14,113 bases of DNA from SABI01 sp964453215 (GTDB taxonomy: Bacteria; Spirochaetota; Spirochaetia; Sphaerochaetales; Sphaerochaetaceae). Position 1 is the first letter of the stretch. Each line of letters begins with the position of its first letter. The stretch is from the NCBI GenBank assembly GCA_964453215.1, contig CAYVRR010000053.1, forward strand, positions 1-14,113. The letters are read 5' to 3'. The translations under genes were made by a program, and so were the position numbers. The notes beneath the pieces are model-generated. The model saw only the letters and a list, made by a program, of their open reading frames with translations, was not told the origin of the DNA and made no database searches. Positions 12,852 through 14,113 of the stretch are shown one piece after another.

Positions 12852-14113
12852 ATGAATATTAGTGATTTTGAAGAATATATTCCTTATGTGATTGTTACAA
12901 GGGGAGAAGATTATTATTTTTATGACCATGTTGAAACTATCACCCAGATAGCACCTTATCATTTTAAGGGAGAGGTTGTAGGGGAATCTCTTTATACTGT
13001 TGAAATTGCGTTAGATAAAGACTATGAAATTCATCTCACTTCATGTTCTTGCCCATATGCACAAAGAGTGGATTACTGCAAACATCAAGTAGCACTGTTG
13101 TTTGCGATACGAGAATTACTTGCTCTTAATAGTGATGAGAATGAGCAATATGTTAATTGGAGAGAAGTCAGAGGAACTGTTATAAAATCGTCTACCTATA
13201 GAGCTTCTAATTCCAAAGAAACACATCCCACAATACTCGATGTACAACATCTACTCACTCTTCAAACAAAAGAAGAACTCATTGAATCCTTTTCATCGCT
13301 TTTAGATATCTCTTGGATGAGAAATTACCTCGCTATTACTCTTTTTAAAGAAAATGAAACAAGAGAAGAGGGGTGGAAAATAGATGTAGAAGCATTATCA
13401 TCACTATTTCAAGGCTTTCTTTCATTTATTGAGATTCCCCTTGTACAAGAGATGACTCTTATAAGGACATATTATCAAAAAGCTGTACGTAAATTAATAG
13501 TCCTACGAGATGCTGCTTTTGAAAGATGTGAGTGGCACAATGTGCTTCACCTTAATCTTTTATTATTAACTCAAGTTCGCACCCTACACCAACACAACAT
13601 GGAAGTTGATGATAAGTTAACATCTACTATTACAACCTCTGTTAGTCATCTCATACAAGCAACTTACCAAAATGAAAACATAGGAGATTATATTACCACC
13701 CATCTCATTAAGGAAATTGAGATATATTATGCCTCGGGATTGCCCCTCTCTAAAGTAATAGATCTCTTGTATGCCATGATGCCTCTTGCAACTCATAGAT
13801 TTTTACGAAAAGCTCTTTACCAATTCTCTTCATCTATGATTACTCAATCTTCTCACAATAAACGCTTTAGACAATCCTTACTTACTTACCTCTATTCCAT
13901 GATGAAGGAGATAGGCTCTGTAAAAGAGTTTGATACTTTCATTAACACCTATAAAACATATAAAGAGGTGAGGGAAAAGACGATTGAGTTTTCTAAAGAG
14001 GAAATACTCGTTGAAGAAGAGACTTCTTTAGGGTATCAAAAACAATTGGTGGCAAGAAAGTGGGCTAAACCTTTTACATATGTGAGGTGTGAAAAAGGAG
14101 ATACTAACGTACT
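12852..14113 (+). CDS. SWIM zinc-finger protein, 3' end beyond window
   Basis: 420 codons are open from ATG 12852 to the right edge without a stop. AAGAGG lies 11-12 bases upstream. An in-frame GTG three codons earlier (12843) is possible but would sit too close to that site. The motif LTSCSCPYAQRVDYCKHQVALL contains Cys65-x-Cys67 and Cys76-x-His78, the CxC...CxH zinc ligands of a SWIM domain, followed by the usual hydrophobic AxL helix. SWIM domains bind DNA or proteins and often sit at the front of Swi2/Snf2-type helicases. The next 340 residues are mostly helical, with no recognisable catalytic motif and few further cysteines. I infer that a helicase domain might follow outside the window, but nothing here proves it. 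No signal peptide. Confidence 0.8.
   Translation, partial: MNISDFEEYIPYVIVTRGEDYYFYDHVETITQIAPYHFKGEVVGESLYTVEIALDKDYEIHLTSCSCPYAQRVDYCKHQVALLFAIRELLALNSDENEQYVNWREVRGTVIKSSTYRASNSKETHPTILDVQHLLTLQTKEELIESFSSLLDISWMRNYLAITLFKENETREEGWKIDVEALSSLFQGFLSFIEIPLVQEMTLIRTYYQKAVRKLIVLRDAAFERCEWHNVLHLNLLLLTQVRTLHQHNMEVDDKLTSTITTSVSHLIQATYQNENIGDYITTHLIKEIEIYYASGLPLSKVIDLLYAMMPLATHRFLRKALYQFSSSMITQSSHNKRFRQSLLTYLYSMMKEIGSVKEFDTFINTYKTYKEVREKTIEFSKEEILVEEETSLGYQKQLVARKWAKPFTYVRCEKGDTNV

Noticed and set aside
1..14113. tRNA or rRNA genes
   Set aside because: No stretch showed a recognisable TTCRA-type T-arm with a matching acceptor stem, or rRNA core sequence, on either strand by eye.

Overview
This is a low-GC bacterial window (mid-30s % GC by eye over most of it). 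It mixes intact housekeeping genes with a patch of decayed accessory genes. The host cannot be named from sequence alone. The look of the AbiE, DUF4143-ATPase and IS66 sequences makes a spirochaete (Treponema/Sphaerochaeta-like) or a low-GC Firmicute plausible, but this is weak inference. Genes use ATG starts with AGGAGG-type ribosome binding sites.

Layout. (1) 1-512 is the 3' part of a calcineurin-like metallophosphoesterase, visibly more GC-rich than everything after it. (2) About 541-1166 is a wrecked IS66-family insertion sequence: tnpA and tnpB relics, and perhaps a scrap of tnpC. (3) 1430-2188 (minus) is an intact one-polypeptide fusion of a Phd/YefM antitoxin-type domain to a Uma2 (PD-(D/E)XK) nuclease domain. 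It has a good promoter threaded through two TTAGCTAA palindromes. (4) 2636-4118 (minus) is an AbiE toxin-antitoxin operon. abiEi carries two in-frame stops and a frameshift; abiEii carries one frameshift that hides its catalytic N-terminus. Near-identical palindromic repeats lie on either side of this operon. (5) 4245-8929 (minus) is an intact two-gene operon for an Mre11/Rad50-like (YhaO/YhaN-like) nuclease-ATPase pair, joined by an ATGA overlap. (6) 9002-9583 (plus) is a flavin reductase-like protein with a four-cysteine cluster. (7) 9601-9765 may be a GNAT acetyltransferase scrap on the minus strand. (8) 9921-10727 (plus) is an inositol-monophosphatase family enzyme with a strong terminator behind it. 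(9) 10958-12236 (plus) is an AAA_14/DUF4143 ATPase split by a frameshift and with a damaged Walker A. (10) 12245-12673 (minus) is mscL, convergent with the ATPase. (11) 12852 to the right edge (plus) is a large SWIM zinc-finger protein that is open at the edge.

How the parts relate. YhaO and YhaN should form one DNA-end-processing complex. AbiEi and AbiEii would have been repressor/antitoxin and nucleotidyltransferase toxin. The Phd-Uma2 fusion probably represses itself through the TTAGCTAA sites. The IS relic, AbiE, Phd-Uma2 and DUF4143 ATPase look like accessory cargo laid among stable genes. All but Phd-Uma2 are broken, and every frameshift I could place is repaired by removing one base.
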